From Bacillota bacterium (GTDB lineage: Bacteria; Bacillota; Limnochordia; Darwinibacteriales; Darwinibacteriaceae): a stretch of 13,456 nt of DNA. The stretch covers positions 1 to 13,456 of the forward strand of contig JAAYSR010000130.1 in assembly GCA_012518325.1 (NCBI GenBank), given 5' to 3'. A model generated the notes under the pieces. That model saw only the letters and a program-made list of their open reading frames with translations. It made no database searches and had not been told where the DNA came from. Within the stretch, counting starts at the first letter, position 1. The number at the start of each line of letters is the position of its first letter. This document shows, piece by piece, positions 1 to 6,082 of the stretch. The position numbers and the translations under genes were made by a program.

Positions 1-278
1 AATGGTAGATATGTTTCCCTGAACATTGGTTTTCGGTGAAAATGCCAAAAACCCATTGACATGTTCCCGTAAACGTAGGGTTCAAAAAATCAGCCCAAGA
101 CATCAATCTATGCGGCTCGGGCCATGTAGAGTGTGTTACCCTGATCTCCAGAAAATCATGAAAAAGCGTTGATATCGATTAGCGACGCTGACCACTAACA
201 AGGGGCCTCCGCTCCTTTGCACATAGAGTGTGTGCTGGTAAACCTAGTTTTTCAAGGATCGCAGAGAGGATGCTGAAT
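1..278. other. Left-edge stretch without a convincing gene
   Basis: No open frame of useful length is seen here. One + frame runs in from the left edge for 12 codons and stops at 37-39, so 1-39 could be the very end of a gene outside the window, too short to identify. Two imperfect 14-base direct repeats lie at 10-23 (ATGTTTCCCTGAAC) and 61-74 (ATGTTCCCGTAAAC). A second pair of related strings, AGAGTGTGTTACC near 128-140 and AGAGTGTGTGCTGG near 225-238, is about 100 bases apart. This could be debris of an insertion sequence end, but no terminal inverted repeat or transposase was recognised. Confidence 0.4.
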
Positions 279-599
279 TTGAAACAACAGTTCATTTACA
301 TCTTAAAGCTAATACCAGCCTTATTAGATGAGAAAAATTGGACGGCCAAGGAAGAAGCAATTGTGGCCAGACATTTCGCTAAACTAAAGGGGCTGCTTGA
401 AGAAGGTAAGCTGATCCTGGCAGGTAAGACCGTTGGACTGGATGAAAGAACCTTCGGCGTTGTCATTTTTGAGGCTGATTCAGAAGAGGAAGCGAGATTT
501 CTGATGGAAACTGATCCTGCAGTGGAAGAAGGAATAATGACAGCAGAGCTGTTCCCTTACCGGGTTGCCTTATGGAGGGCGAAGACACTGACCAGTTAA
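279..599 (+). CDS. YciI-family (YCII domain) protein
   Basis: This is a small cytosolic protein of about 106 residues that fits the YCII fold. Visible family signs are the segment with His and Gly-Lys-Leu (ARHFAKLKGLLEEGKLILAG), the FGVVIFEADSEEEAR strand-helix, and the DPAV...G motif followed by MTAELFPYRVALW. The conserved His and the Asp of DPAV match the residues proposed as a catalytic pair in this ferredoxin-like family, but no substrate can be given. The frame is open from a GTG at 228, but the family homology begins only around KQQFIYILKL. The AGAGAGG at 263-269 sits 9 bases before a TTG at 279, so I prefer that start; ATG at 270 would overlap the binding site. It stands alone, about 160 bases before the next gene. 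Confidence 0.8.
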   Translation: MKQQFIYILKLIPALLDEKNWTAKEEAIVARHFAKLKGLLEEGKLILAGKTVGLDERTFGVVIFEADSEEEARFLMETDPAVEEGIMTAELFPYRVALWRAKTLTS

Positions 600-664
600 G
601 GAATTTCTTCGGATGTTTTGGTGAACTAAGTGTAAAAGTGTAGTGAGATGCCAGTTTTCTCTAG

Positions 665-690
665 TTGACGAGCAGACGAAATGCTATAAT
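665..690 (+). promoter_or_regulatory. Probable promoter with extended -10 for the SDR gene
   Basis: TGCTATAAT (682-690) is an extended -10 with a perfect TATAAT at 685-690. A TTGACG at 665-670 lies only 14 bases upstream, too close for a standard -35, so the extended -10 probably carries most of the strength. Transcription would start near 697, giving a leader of about 60 bases to the ATG at 759, which has AGAGGAGG (743-750) as ribosome binding site. Confidence 0.5.
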
Positions 691-758
691 CTAAGTAGGT
701 CAGTATATTATATGCAACTGTATGAAAACCAAACACTGTACAAGAGGAGGCATCTCTA

Positions 759-1517
759 ATGTTTGATTTACACGGCCGCGTCGCAGTTGTGACGGGAGCT
801 TCATCGGGCCTGGGACGCCAGATGGCACTGGGGTTCGCCAGGCAGGGAGCAGATTTGGTCATAATGGCACGGAGAATTAAGAAATTGGAAGAAGTTGCTG
901 AAGAGATCAGGGCACTTGGCGTCAGATGCCTGCCGATCCAATGTGATGTGACAGATACTGAGCAAGTTAATAGAGCAGCTGAGCAGGTAATCGAGTATTA
1001 TGGCAAGGTCGACATTCTGGTCAACAATGCAGGAGCGTCCAGGAACGCCGGTGTCCTTGACATGACTGATGAGGACTGGGACTTTACCATGCAGGCTGAT
1101 CTGACCAGCGTTTTTAAGGTCACTCGGGCTTTCGCCAAGTATATGGTCAGGCAAAGGTACGGGCGCATCATCAACATAGCTTCCATCTATGGACAGGTGG
1201 GTAACACAGCTATGGATACGGTGGCCTACCACTCGTCCAAGGGCGGGGTTGTTAACTTTACCAGGGCGGTTGCCGCAGAGTTGGCTAAGTACAACATCAC
1301 CTGCAACACCATCAGCCCCGGTTATTTTGAAACCGAACTCACTGCAGATACGTTGAAGACAGAGTCTTTTAGGAAGTTTATGGAGGTCTCGGTTCCGCTT
1401 GGCCGTTATGGCCGGGAAGGGGAACTTAATCCAGCGGCGATATTCCTGGCCAGTGATGAGGCCTCGTACATTACTGGACAGAACATTAAAGTAGACGGAG
1501 GATACACTTCAGTTTAA
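759..1517 (+). CDS. Short-chain dehydrogenase/reductase (classical SDR)
   Basis: A 252-residue classical SDR that should interconvert an alcohol and a ketone with NAD(P)H; by general look it is nearest to gluconate-5-dehydrogenase/FabG-type enzymes. The cofactor motif TGASSGLG is at residues 12-19, NNAG at 89-92, the catalytic Ser at 142 (IASIYG) and the YHSSK motif with Tyr157 and Lys161. The C-terminal GQNIKVDGG end is typical and the length is normal. Arg38-Arg39 just after the second beta strand may favour NADP. Odd point: the Asn of the Asn-Ser-Tyr-Lys tetrad, usually in a NLxxVF motif, is Asp114 here (ADLTSVF). The ATG at 759 has AGAGGAGG 8 bases upstream. It seems monocistronic, with a weak terminator behind it. 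The substrate is unknown. Confidence 0.92.
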   Translation: MFDLHGRVAVVTGASSGLGRQMALGFARQGADLVIMARRIKKLEEVAEEIRALGVRCLPIQCDVTDTEQVNRAAEQVIEYYGKVDILVNNAGASRNAGVLDMTDEDWDFTMQADLTSVFKVTRAFAKYMVRQRYGRIINIASIYGQVGNTAMDTVAYHSSKGGVVNFTRAVAAELAKYNITCNTISPGYFETELTADTLKTESFRKFMEVSVPLGRYGREGELNPAAIFLASDEASYITGQNIKVDGGYTSV

Positions 1518-1521
1518 ACAG

Positions 1522-1543
1522 GGGCAGCCAGGATAGGTTGCCC
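1522..1543 (+). terminator. Possible weak intrinsic terminator after the SDR gene
   Basis: GGGCAGCC (1522-1529) pairs with GGTTGCCC (1536-1543), giving 8 base pairs with one G-U and a 6-base loop, four bases past the stop codon. Only TTT AAAA follows, so termination may be partial. A second small hairpin, CTCTG-ATTCC-CAGAG, lies at 1553-1567. Confidence 0.45.
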
Positions 1544-1630
1544 TTTAAAATGCTCTGATTCCCAGAGGAGCATAAGGAGGTTTGTCCGCCTATGATGATC
1601 AAGGTATGATATGTGATGGAGGCTTTTCCA

Positions 1631-3340
1631 ATGAGGAATAATAAGATGATTTTCACAGGGTCTGTGCTGGTTGCCGCCTTATGTGCAATGCTTGCCTGCG
1701 CGGTGCAGCTGGAGGCGCAGATTTTGCTGACTGAGGCAGAACGGGAGTATGTGCATCAAGGTAATGTAATCCAGGCAGTTTCCCTTGACGGGGCAGCCCC
1801 TCTTCAGTTTTCCGACGCTGATGGTCAGGTCCAGGGCATTTCTAAAGAGGTTCTGGAAGAGGTAGCCAGATTAACAGGGCTGGTTTTTGAATACAGACTT
1901 TACGACAGGCTGGAAGATGCTTTTAATTCAGGCGCTGATGTTTTTTTCGGCATACCCCGTCACTATGCCCCCGAAGATATGGTACTGTCAAAGCCTTTTT
2001 TGGAATCAGAGACCATACTCTACATAAACTCGTCCATTGACCCAACTGAACTGGCTGATAAGAGATTTGCCGCGGTTAAGGGCGGCGAACTGCCGGAAGG
2101 AATCAAGGAAGACAATGCGATCTATTTCGACACTCGAGAAGCCAGTATGGATGCGGTGGAAAGAGGGCGGGCCGATTACGGATATGGCAATGCGTTTTCT
2201 GTTGCGTTTTACAGGCTGCAGAACAGCTACAGAAATCTGATCACAGTGCCGGGAAAAAAGGAATCCAGGGAGTATGCAATCGGCTTTCTCAAGGAAGATG
2301 AGCTGCTGCGCTCAATCATTGATCGGGCGATTGCATCGATTGACGAAAACCGCATGAATGCTTTGATTCTTGACGTGGCAACGCAGATTGACAGGAAAGT
2401 TACTGTCCAGATGGTTTTGGATTCCTACGGTCCGGAGATATTCGGCTTAATTATGGGGGTTATGGTCATTCTCCTAATCAGTGTCATCCATAACGTCCGG
2501 GCAAAAAATGAGCTTAGGCTGCAGTATGAGAGATATCAGATTCTTGCTCAGACCTCAAATGAGTATCTATATGAGTACTATGTCAAGACAAATCGGCTTG
2601 AACTAACAACTAACTGCATCGAGCTTTTCGGAGACGGGGAGAACTTAGAAAAACTGAAGATGGTTTTTCCTGAGTTTCTCAAAAGTTCCGAGACTGCACC
2701 GGTGATAGAACTGACCACTGCTGCCGGGGAAGTCTGTTTTTTCAAGTCAGTCAGCTCACCTATATTCGATGAGAAAGGCAGACCCTACTCAATTATCGGA
2801 AAACTGATCGATGTCAGCAGGGAAGAAACTGAAAAGCAAGAACTGATCAGGAAATCCGAAACTGACGGCATGACAGGCCTTTACAATTCCAGCACGGCAA
2901 GACGGCTTATTGCAGAGCGACTGGCCAGTGCTCCTGTGGACGCGGTCGATGCCTTGGCTGTAATCGACTGTGACAATTTTAAGGAAATCAACGACACCTA
3001 CGGCCACCTGGAAGGGGATATGAGCCTTTTGCACATTAGCGGAAGCTTGGCCAAAAACTTTCGGAAAACGGATATTATCGGGCGCCTTGGCGGCGATGAG
3101 TTCTGCGTGTATATGCTGGACATTCCATCGAAGGAGTTTGCAGCAGCCAAATGCAAAAGACTGTTGGAGCGGATCCGTGAGTCCGGCGGTGGGAGCGAGC
3201 TCGCTGTCAGCATCGGCATTGCTCTCTTTGCAGGGGAAAAAACTTATGAAGAACTGTTTGAGAAGGCAGACCAGGCTCTGTATAAGGCTAAGAGAAGCGG
3301 CGGCAATCAGGTGAGGTTTTACGAGGAGGAACAGCGATGA
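1631..3340 (+). CDS. Membrane diguanylate cyclase with periplasmic SBP_bac_3 sensor and PAS-like domain
   Basis: This protein probably makes cyclic di-GMP from two GTP in response to a ligand sensed outside the membrane. From the ATG at 1631 (569 residues; TGGAGG 8 bases upstream) the order is: an N-terminal hydrophobic signal/anchor (about 5-27), a family-3 solute-binding fold (about 30-255), a transmembrane helix (about 271-290, FGLIMGVMVILLISV), a PAS-like domain (about 300-395), and a GGDEF domain (about 405-565). The GGDEF motif is intact at 487-491, with the metal-binding IDCDNF region before it. An inhibitory RxxD site (RKTD) lies exactly five residues before GGDEF, so product feedback is expected. 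A Cys in MLAC could be a lipobox, but a plain anchor is equally likely. The frame opens earlier, at a GTG at 1613. The stop overlaps the next gene by four bases (ATGA). The ligand is not known. Confidence 0.9.
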   Translation: MRNNKMIFTGSVLVAALCAMLACAVQLEAQILLTEAEREYVHQGNVIQAVSLDGAAPLQFSDADGQVQGISKEVLEEVARLTGLVFEYRLYDRLEDAFNSGADVFFGIPRHYAPEDMVLSKPFLESETILYINSSIDPTELADKRFAAVKGGELPEGIKEDNAIYFDTREASMDAVERGRADYGYGNAFSVAFYRLQNSYRNLITVPGKKESREYAIGFLKEDELLRSIIDRAIASIDENRMNALILDVATQIDRKVTVQMVLDSYGPEIFGLIMGVMVILLISVIHNVRAKNELRLQYERYQILAQTSNEYLYEYYVKTNRLELTTNCIELFGDGENLEKLKMVFPEFLKSSETAPVIELTTAAGEVCFFKSVSSPIFDEKGRPYSIIGKLIDVSREETEKQELIRKSETDGMTGLYNSSTARRLIAERLASAPVDAVDALAVIDCDNFKEINDTYGHLEGDMSLLHISGSLAKNFRKTDIIGRLGGDEFCVYMLDIPSKEFAAAKCKRLLERIRESGGGSELAVSIGIALFAGEKTYEELFEKADQALYKAKRSGGNQVRFYEEEQR

Positions 3341-3687
3341 AAAATGAAAGAGTGTACAGAATGGCGTTTTCAAAAGTGTACCCCCTACTGGTTCAGAAGG
3401 CGGAGCGCAAAGGCCGGACGAAAGACGAGGTGGATACGATCATCTGCTGGTTGACGGGCTATGATGAAGCAGACCTTCAGGCACAGATCGACAACAATGT
3501 GGATTATGAGACCTTTTTTGCTGAAGCTCCCGAGATGAATTCCAATGCAGACAAGATCACCGGTGTCGTCTGCGGGGTGCGGGTGGAGAACATAGAAGAG
3601 CCCCTGATGCAGAAAATCAGGTGGCTTGACAAACTGGTGGATGAGCTGGCCAAGGGCAAGGCTATGGAGAAAATTCTGCGGAGCTAA
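3337..3687 (+). CDS. DUF2200 family protein
   Basis: A 116-residue soluble protein with the hallmarks of DUF2200: the opening KNERVYRMAFSKVYPL, the central EVDTIICWLTGY, the ITGVVCGVRVE segment, and the ending IRWLDKLVDELAKGKAMEKILR. The family is widespread in bacteria and has no established function. Its ATG overlaps the stop of the diguanylate cyclase gene (ATGA), so the two are translationally coupled and on one transcript; the AGGAGG at 3324-3329, inside the upstream gene, serves as binding site. Whether the link to cyclic di-GMP signalling has meaning cannot be told from the sequence. The length is full for the family. Confidence 0.85.
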   Translation: MKNERVYRMAFSKVYPLLVQKAERKGRTKDEVDTIICWLTGYDEADLQAQIDNNVDYETFFAEAPEMNSNADKITGVVCGVRVENIEEPLMQKIRWLDKLVDELAKGKAMEKILRS

Positions 3688-3756
3688 GGATTTGCAGGAA
3701 GCCCTTGCTCCAGCATTCATGTGAGGCCTGTCAGGAGGACGCCTTCGGAAACCAAG

Positions 3757-3785
3757 TTGACGCCCCTCCGAAACTCTTATATAGT
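3757..3785 (+). promoter_or_regulatory. Sigma-70/sigma-A type promoter for the membrane-protein pair
   Basis: TTGACG (3757-3762) is separated by exactly 17 bases from TATAGT (3780-3785). Transcription should start near 3792, about 25 bases before the ATG at 3816, with GGAGG at 3805-3809. No operator is evident. The short inverted repeat TTCGGA/TCCGAA (3744-3749 and 3767-3772) flanks the -35 and may be chance. Confidence 0.7.
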
Positions 3786-3815
3786 TGAAGAATAACTTTA
3801 CTGCGGAGGATGGTT

Positions 3816-4526
3816 ATGGGGCATCAGCTTGTTAGGGGATTTGGCATTATTATCCTGTATTTTATCAGCCTGGCCGGCTTGGCTGTTGGTCTTAAGCAGC
3901 TTATCAGGATGCCCAAAGAGGTCTTCCGAAAGATTTTGCATCTGATTCTCCTGGGTTCTGTTTTTGGCTGGACGTATGCCTTCGAGACCTGGTGGATTGC
4001 CCTGACTGCAGTCCTCATCTTTTTGGTCATCGTCTACGCCGTACTTCATTTTGCCGAAGGCATTCCAGGTTACTCTGAGCTTCTGGTTGAAAGAAACAGG
4101 GGAGAAATTAAGCGCAGTCTGGTTGCCGTCTGCGTCATGCTGGCATCCCTGATCGCGATCTGCTGGGGCGTGCTTGGCCAAAGATACCTGGTTATTGCTT
4201 CGGTTTCTGCCTGGGGCTTGGGTGACGCAGCCGCTGCCCTAGTGGGAAAGCGGTTTGGCAGACGCCATATCGAAGGCAGGTTTGTCGAGGGCAGGAAGAG
4301 CCTGGAAGGGACTTTGGCCATGTTTGCGGTCTCTTTCTTCTCAGTGCTCACTATCTTGCTGGCCTACGGTTCACTTAAGTGGCACGGTTATATTCCTGTT
4401 TCGCTGGCCACCGCTGCGGTGAGTGCGGTTGTGGAGCTGTATACTAAGGGAGGCATGGACACACTGACTTGTCCCCTGGCTGCCGCACTGGTTCTGCTGC
4501 CGTTAGTTCGTCTGTGGGGGGCTTAG
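3816..4526 (+). CDS. Phytol/dolichol kinase-like (CTP-dependent) integral membrane protein
   Basis: A roughly 236-residue hydrophobic protein with about six to seven membrane segments, related to the CTP-dependent polyprenol/phytol kinases and CDP-diacylglycerol synthase-like proteins. Family marks are RKILHL after the first helix, WGLGDAAAALVGKRFG (GDA at 136-138) and GRKSLEGT (KSLEGT at 161-166), the conserved loop motifs linked to nucleotide binding. It may phosphorylate an isoprenoid alcohol at the membrane, but the substrate is only inferred from the family. The ATG at 3816 is chosen because GGAGG at 3805-3809 is 6 bases upstream; the in-frame ATG at 3810 abuts the binding site. It is followed after 4 bases by the next gene, so the two form an operon with the promoter at 3757-3785 and the terminator at 5145-5171. 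Confidence 0.8.
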   Translation: MGHQLVRGFGIIILYFISLAGLAVGLKQLIRMPKEVFRKILHLILLGSVFGWTYAFETWWIALTAVLIFLVIVYAVLHFAEGIPGYSELLVERNRGEIKRSLVAVCVMLASLIAICWGVLGQRYLVIASVSAWGLGDAAAALVGKRFGRRHIEGRFVEGRKSLEGTLAMFAVSFFSVLTILLAYGSLKWHGYIPVSLATAAVSAVVELYTKGGMDTLTCPLAAALVLLPLVRLWGA

Positions 4527-4530
4527 GGAC

Positions 4531-5157
4531 ATGAAGAAAGCATCGGGGGAGCGAACGCTCCTGGCTTCTGTACTGCTAAGCTCGCCGGGTCCCTTGGTCT
4601 TAGGCGCCGCTTTGATCTACGGCCGGTCGTCGACGCAGCTTGCGGACTTTGTCAGGCGTACCGTAGAATTGGCAGCGATTATTGTTTCCTGGATCGTTTT
4701 TCGCGTTCTCCACAGGGAAAGTGAGCCTGACCAGAACCGCAAGGCTAGGCTGGAGGGGCTTGCCAATACCTGCGTTGGGGCGGCTATGCTGATATCGGGG
4801 CTGGCAATGCTGTTTATCGCCTTGTTTTCAGAAAACAGGGAAAAGGGCAACGTGGTTCCCGGTTTGATCATTGCCCTTCTGGGAGTTGCGGTCAATTTCT
4901 GGTTTTGGTTTCGCTACAAAAAGCTCAGCCGGGAACAGCCTAATGCCATTCTCGCAGTGCAAAGCAGGCTCTATGGTGCGAAGTTTGCAGTGGATCTCTG
5001 TGTAGCAGCAGCTCTGCTGTTTGTCGCAGTCCTGCCCGAAGCTCCGATTACGTCCTACATGGACCGGGGAGGCTCGCTGGCTGTGGCACTCTATCTGATC
5101 CGGAGCGGATCGATGACAATAAGAAACGTACAAGCTAAAACAGAGGCCGCCGAATAG
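4531..5157 (+). CDS. Cation-diffusion-facilitator-like membrane protein with degenerate metal site
   Basis: A 208-residue protein with about five or six membrane helices. Its shape, a short N-terminus, ERTLLASVLLSS, then a helix after SSTQLADF, resembles the membrane domain of cation efflux (CDF) transporters. The C-terminal cytoplasmic metal-binding domain of true CDF proteins is absent. At the place of the metal-binding His/Asp-xxx-Asp of helix 2 it has Arg42-xxx-Glu46, and at the second half-site of helix 5 it has Lys151-xxx-Asp155. Classical zinc/proton exchange is therefore doubtful. It sits 4 bases after the kinase-like gene and its stop codon lies in the loop of the terminator hairpin. 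It could instead be an unrelated small membrane protein; the CDF link rests on pattern likeness only. Confidence 0.6.
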   Translation: MKKASGERTLLASVLLSSPGPLVLGAALIYGRSSTQLADFVRRTVELAAIIVSWIVFRVLHRESEPDQNRKARLEGLANTCVGAAMLISGLAMLFIALFSENREKGNVVPGLIIALLGVAVNFWFWFRYKKLSREQPNAILAVQSRLYGAKFAVDLCVAAALLFVAVLPEAPITSYMDRGGSLAVALYLIRSGSMTIRNVQAKTEAAE

Positions 5158-5171
5158 GCGGTCTTTTTTTT
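5145..5171 (+). terminator. Strong intrinsic terminator
   Basis: GGCCGCC (5145-5151) pairs with GGCGGTC (5157-5163), 7 base pairs with one G-U, a 5-base loop holding most of the stop codon of the upstream gene, and then eight T residues (5164-5171). Confidence 0.9.
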
Positions 5172-5174
5172 GCG

Positions 5175-5215
5175 GTGCGCCGCGTATGGCGCGTAACTTG
5201 GCGGTGAAAGTCCGT
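5175..5215 (+). mobile_element. 5'-end remnant of a group IIC intron
   Basis: Three bases after the T-run of the terminator the sequence turns into a string with the features of a group II intron 5' end: the GTGCG boundary at 5175-5179, a first hairpin GCGCC-GCGTAT-GGCGC (5177-5192), and a second hairpin CGG-TGAAAGT-CCG (5202-5214). The same order and spacing are known from the start of domain I in group IIC introns such as that of Oceanobacillus iheyensis, and class C introns typically insert just behind intrinsic terminators. No reverse-transcriptase ORF, domain V or 3' boundary follows, so this would be a fossil of about 40 bases. The call rests on recalled consensus, not on an alignment. 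Confidence 0.55.
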
Positions 5216-5227
5216 TTTCGAATAGGA

Positions 5228-5259
5228 AAGGCTCCTTGGGTATGTCCCACAGGAGCCTT
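5228..5259 (-). terminator. Hairpin, probable terminator of the LRR gene
   Basis: AAGGCTCCT (5228-5236) pairs perfectly with AGGAGCCTT (5251-5259), and TGGG/CCCA continues the stem inside with one bulged C (5250). It lies 33 bases downstream of the stop of the - strand LRR gene. Neither side has a real T-run (the - strand continues TTTCCTATT), so termination strength is uncertain. It may act on both strands. Confidence 0.5.
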
Positions 5260-5292
5260 CCTTCTACACCATATATGCTGGGTTCACAATTC

Positions 5293-5889
5293 TCAAATAC
5301 TGTCGTAGACCTCAGTGCCCTGTTCGCGCAAAGCTTCGATAATACGTGCGGTATCAGGGTCGTCAAGATCTATAGGGTTACCATAAATATGTAGTTCTTT
5401 TAGCTCCGTTAGACCCTCCAAGGCAGTGATGTCGCTAATCTTATTCGCAAACAGGTAGAGTGTTTCTAGATCCTTAAGTTCTGCTAAAACGCTTATGTCA
5501 GTAATTTCATTCATCCCGATATGGAGATTTTTCAGCTTGGTAAGATCTGATAAAATGCTCACATCACTAATTTTGGCTGACGCGAGCCAAAGGCGTTCTA
5601 GTTGGCGTAAATTTGCCAATACAGAGATGTCTGGCAAACCGTTTTCAATCCAACCTACCGAAAGGTCTCTCAGCTTTGTTAGGTTTTGCAGAGGTGTTAG
5701 GTCGGTGATTGAAGCCCGATTTACGTTGAGAGTTTCCAAATTTACTAATTTTTCTAGAAAACTTATGTCGTCAATTTGGTTTCCGCGTAAGTCAAGGTGC
5801 TTTAGATTCAGCAAACCTGCTAAGGCGCTAATATCAGTAATATGGTTAGCGGGCAAATCAAGCTCAGTCAAATTAGTCAGATTTGCCAA
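5293..5889 (-). CDS. Leucine-rich-repeat protein, internalin-type, start codon lost or non-standard
   Basis: The 198 codons encode seven consecutive leucine-rich repeats of mostly 22 residues with the internalin pattern (LxxLxxLxLxxNxIxDIxxLxx; one repeat has 24) and a normal C-terminal cap ending GTEVYDSI. Such solenoids bind proteins, usually outside the cell, but no signal peptide, anchor or membrane segment is present. The only start in frame is a TTG at 5887-5889 in the middle of a repeat and without a ribosome binding site. Repeat-like sequence (IQDISPLANL) continues upstream to a TAG at 5938-5940. A GTAGGAG (5935-5941) sits 6 bases before an in-frame ATC at 5926-5928, as if an ATG had mutated. 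The region looks more AT-rich than its neighbours. It may be a 5'-damaged or acquired gene, or an intracellular LRR protein using a rare start. Confidence 0.65.
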   Translation of the reverse strand: MANLTNLTELDLPANHITDISALAGLLNLKHLDLRGNQIDDISFLEKLVNLETLNVNRASITDLTPLQNLTKLRDLSVGWIENGLPDISVLANLRQLERLWLASAKISDVSILSDLTKLKNLHIGMNEITDISVLAELKDLETLYLFANKISDITALEGLTELKELHIYGNPIDLDDPDTARIIEALREQGTEVYDSI

Positions 5890-5985
5890 TGGACTAATAT
5901 CTTGGATTTGAAAAATTTCTGGGACGATAGTAGTCTCCTACCCGATTCCGAAATCAAAACCATTATTGTTTTTCCCTGCCAAAAA

Positions 5986-6027
5986 GTGATTTGGGTCACG
6001 GAACTTTCTTGGCGGTTCCTCTATAAT
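5986..6027 (+). promoter_or_regulatory. Crp/FNR-type class II promoter of the pfl operon
   Basis: The palindrome GTGATTTGGGTCAC (5986-5999, centre 5992.5) is followed by a perfect TATAAT at 6022-6027. The centre-to--10 distance is 29.5 bases, so with a start near 6034 the site is centred at -41.5, the class II activator position. No -35 hexamer is visible, as expected when an activator replaces it. The half-sites (GTGAT, GTCAC) are between CRP (TGTGA) and FNR (TTGAT) type. The leader is about 49 bases. Confidence 0.75.
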
Positions 6028-6082
6028 AAACTCGGACTGAAACGGCCGAAGGCCTAAATTATACTACACGGGGTGATGCAGT

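Noticed and set aside
169..182. TTGATATCGATTAG as another FNR box
   Set aside because: Only 3 of 5 positions fit in the second half-site, and no -10 hexamer lies at the spacing shared by the other three sites (about 205).
2789..3373. Long open frame on the - strand across the GGDEF domain
   Set aside because: It is the antisense shadow of a clear GGDEF coding region and has no recognisable domain.
5228..5259. Hairpin as group II intron domain V or as a riboswitch
   Set aside because: It lacks the AGC...GUUC-type features of domain V and any known riboswitch core; a plain terminator-like hairpin is the simpler reading.
5495..5911. + strand open frame of 138 codons across the LRR gene
   Set aside because: It mirrors the regular repeat of the - strand LRR frame; its translation has no domain and a Phe/Ser/Arg-rich composition typical of a shadow.
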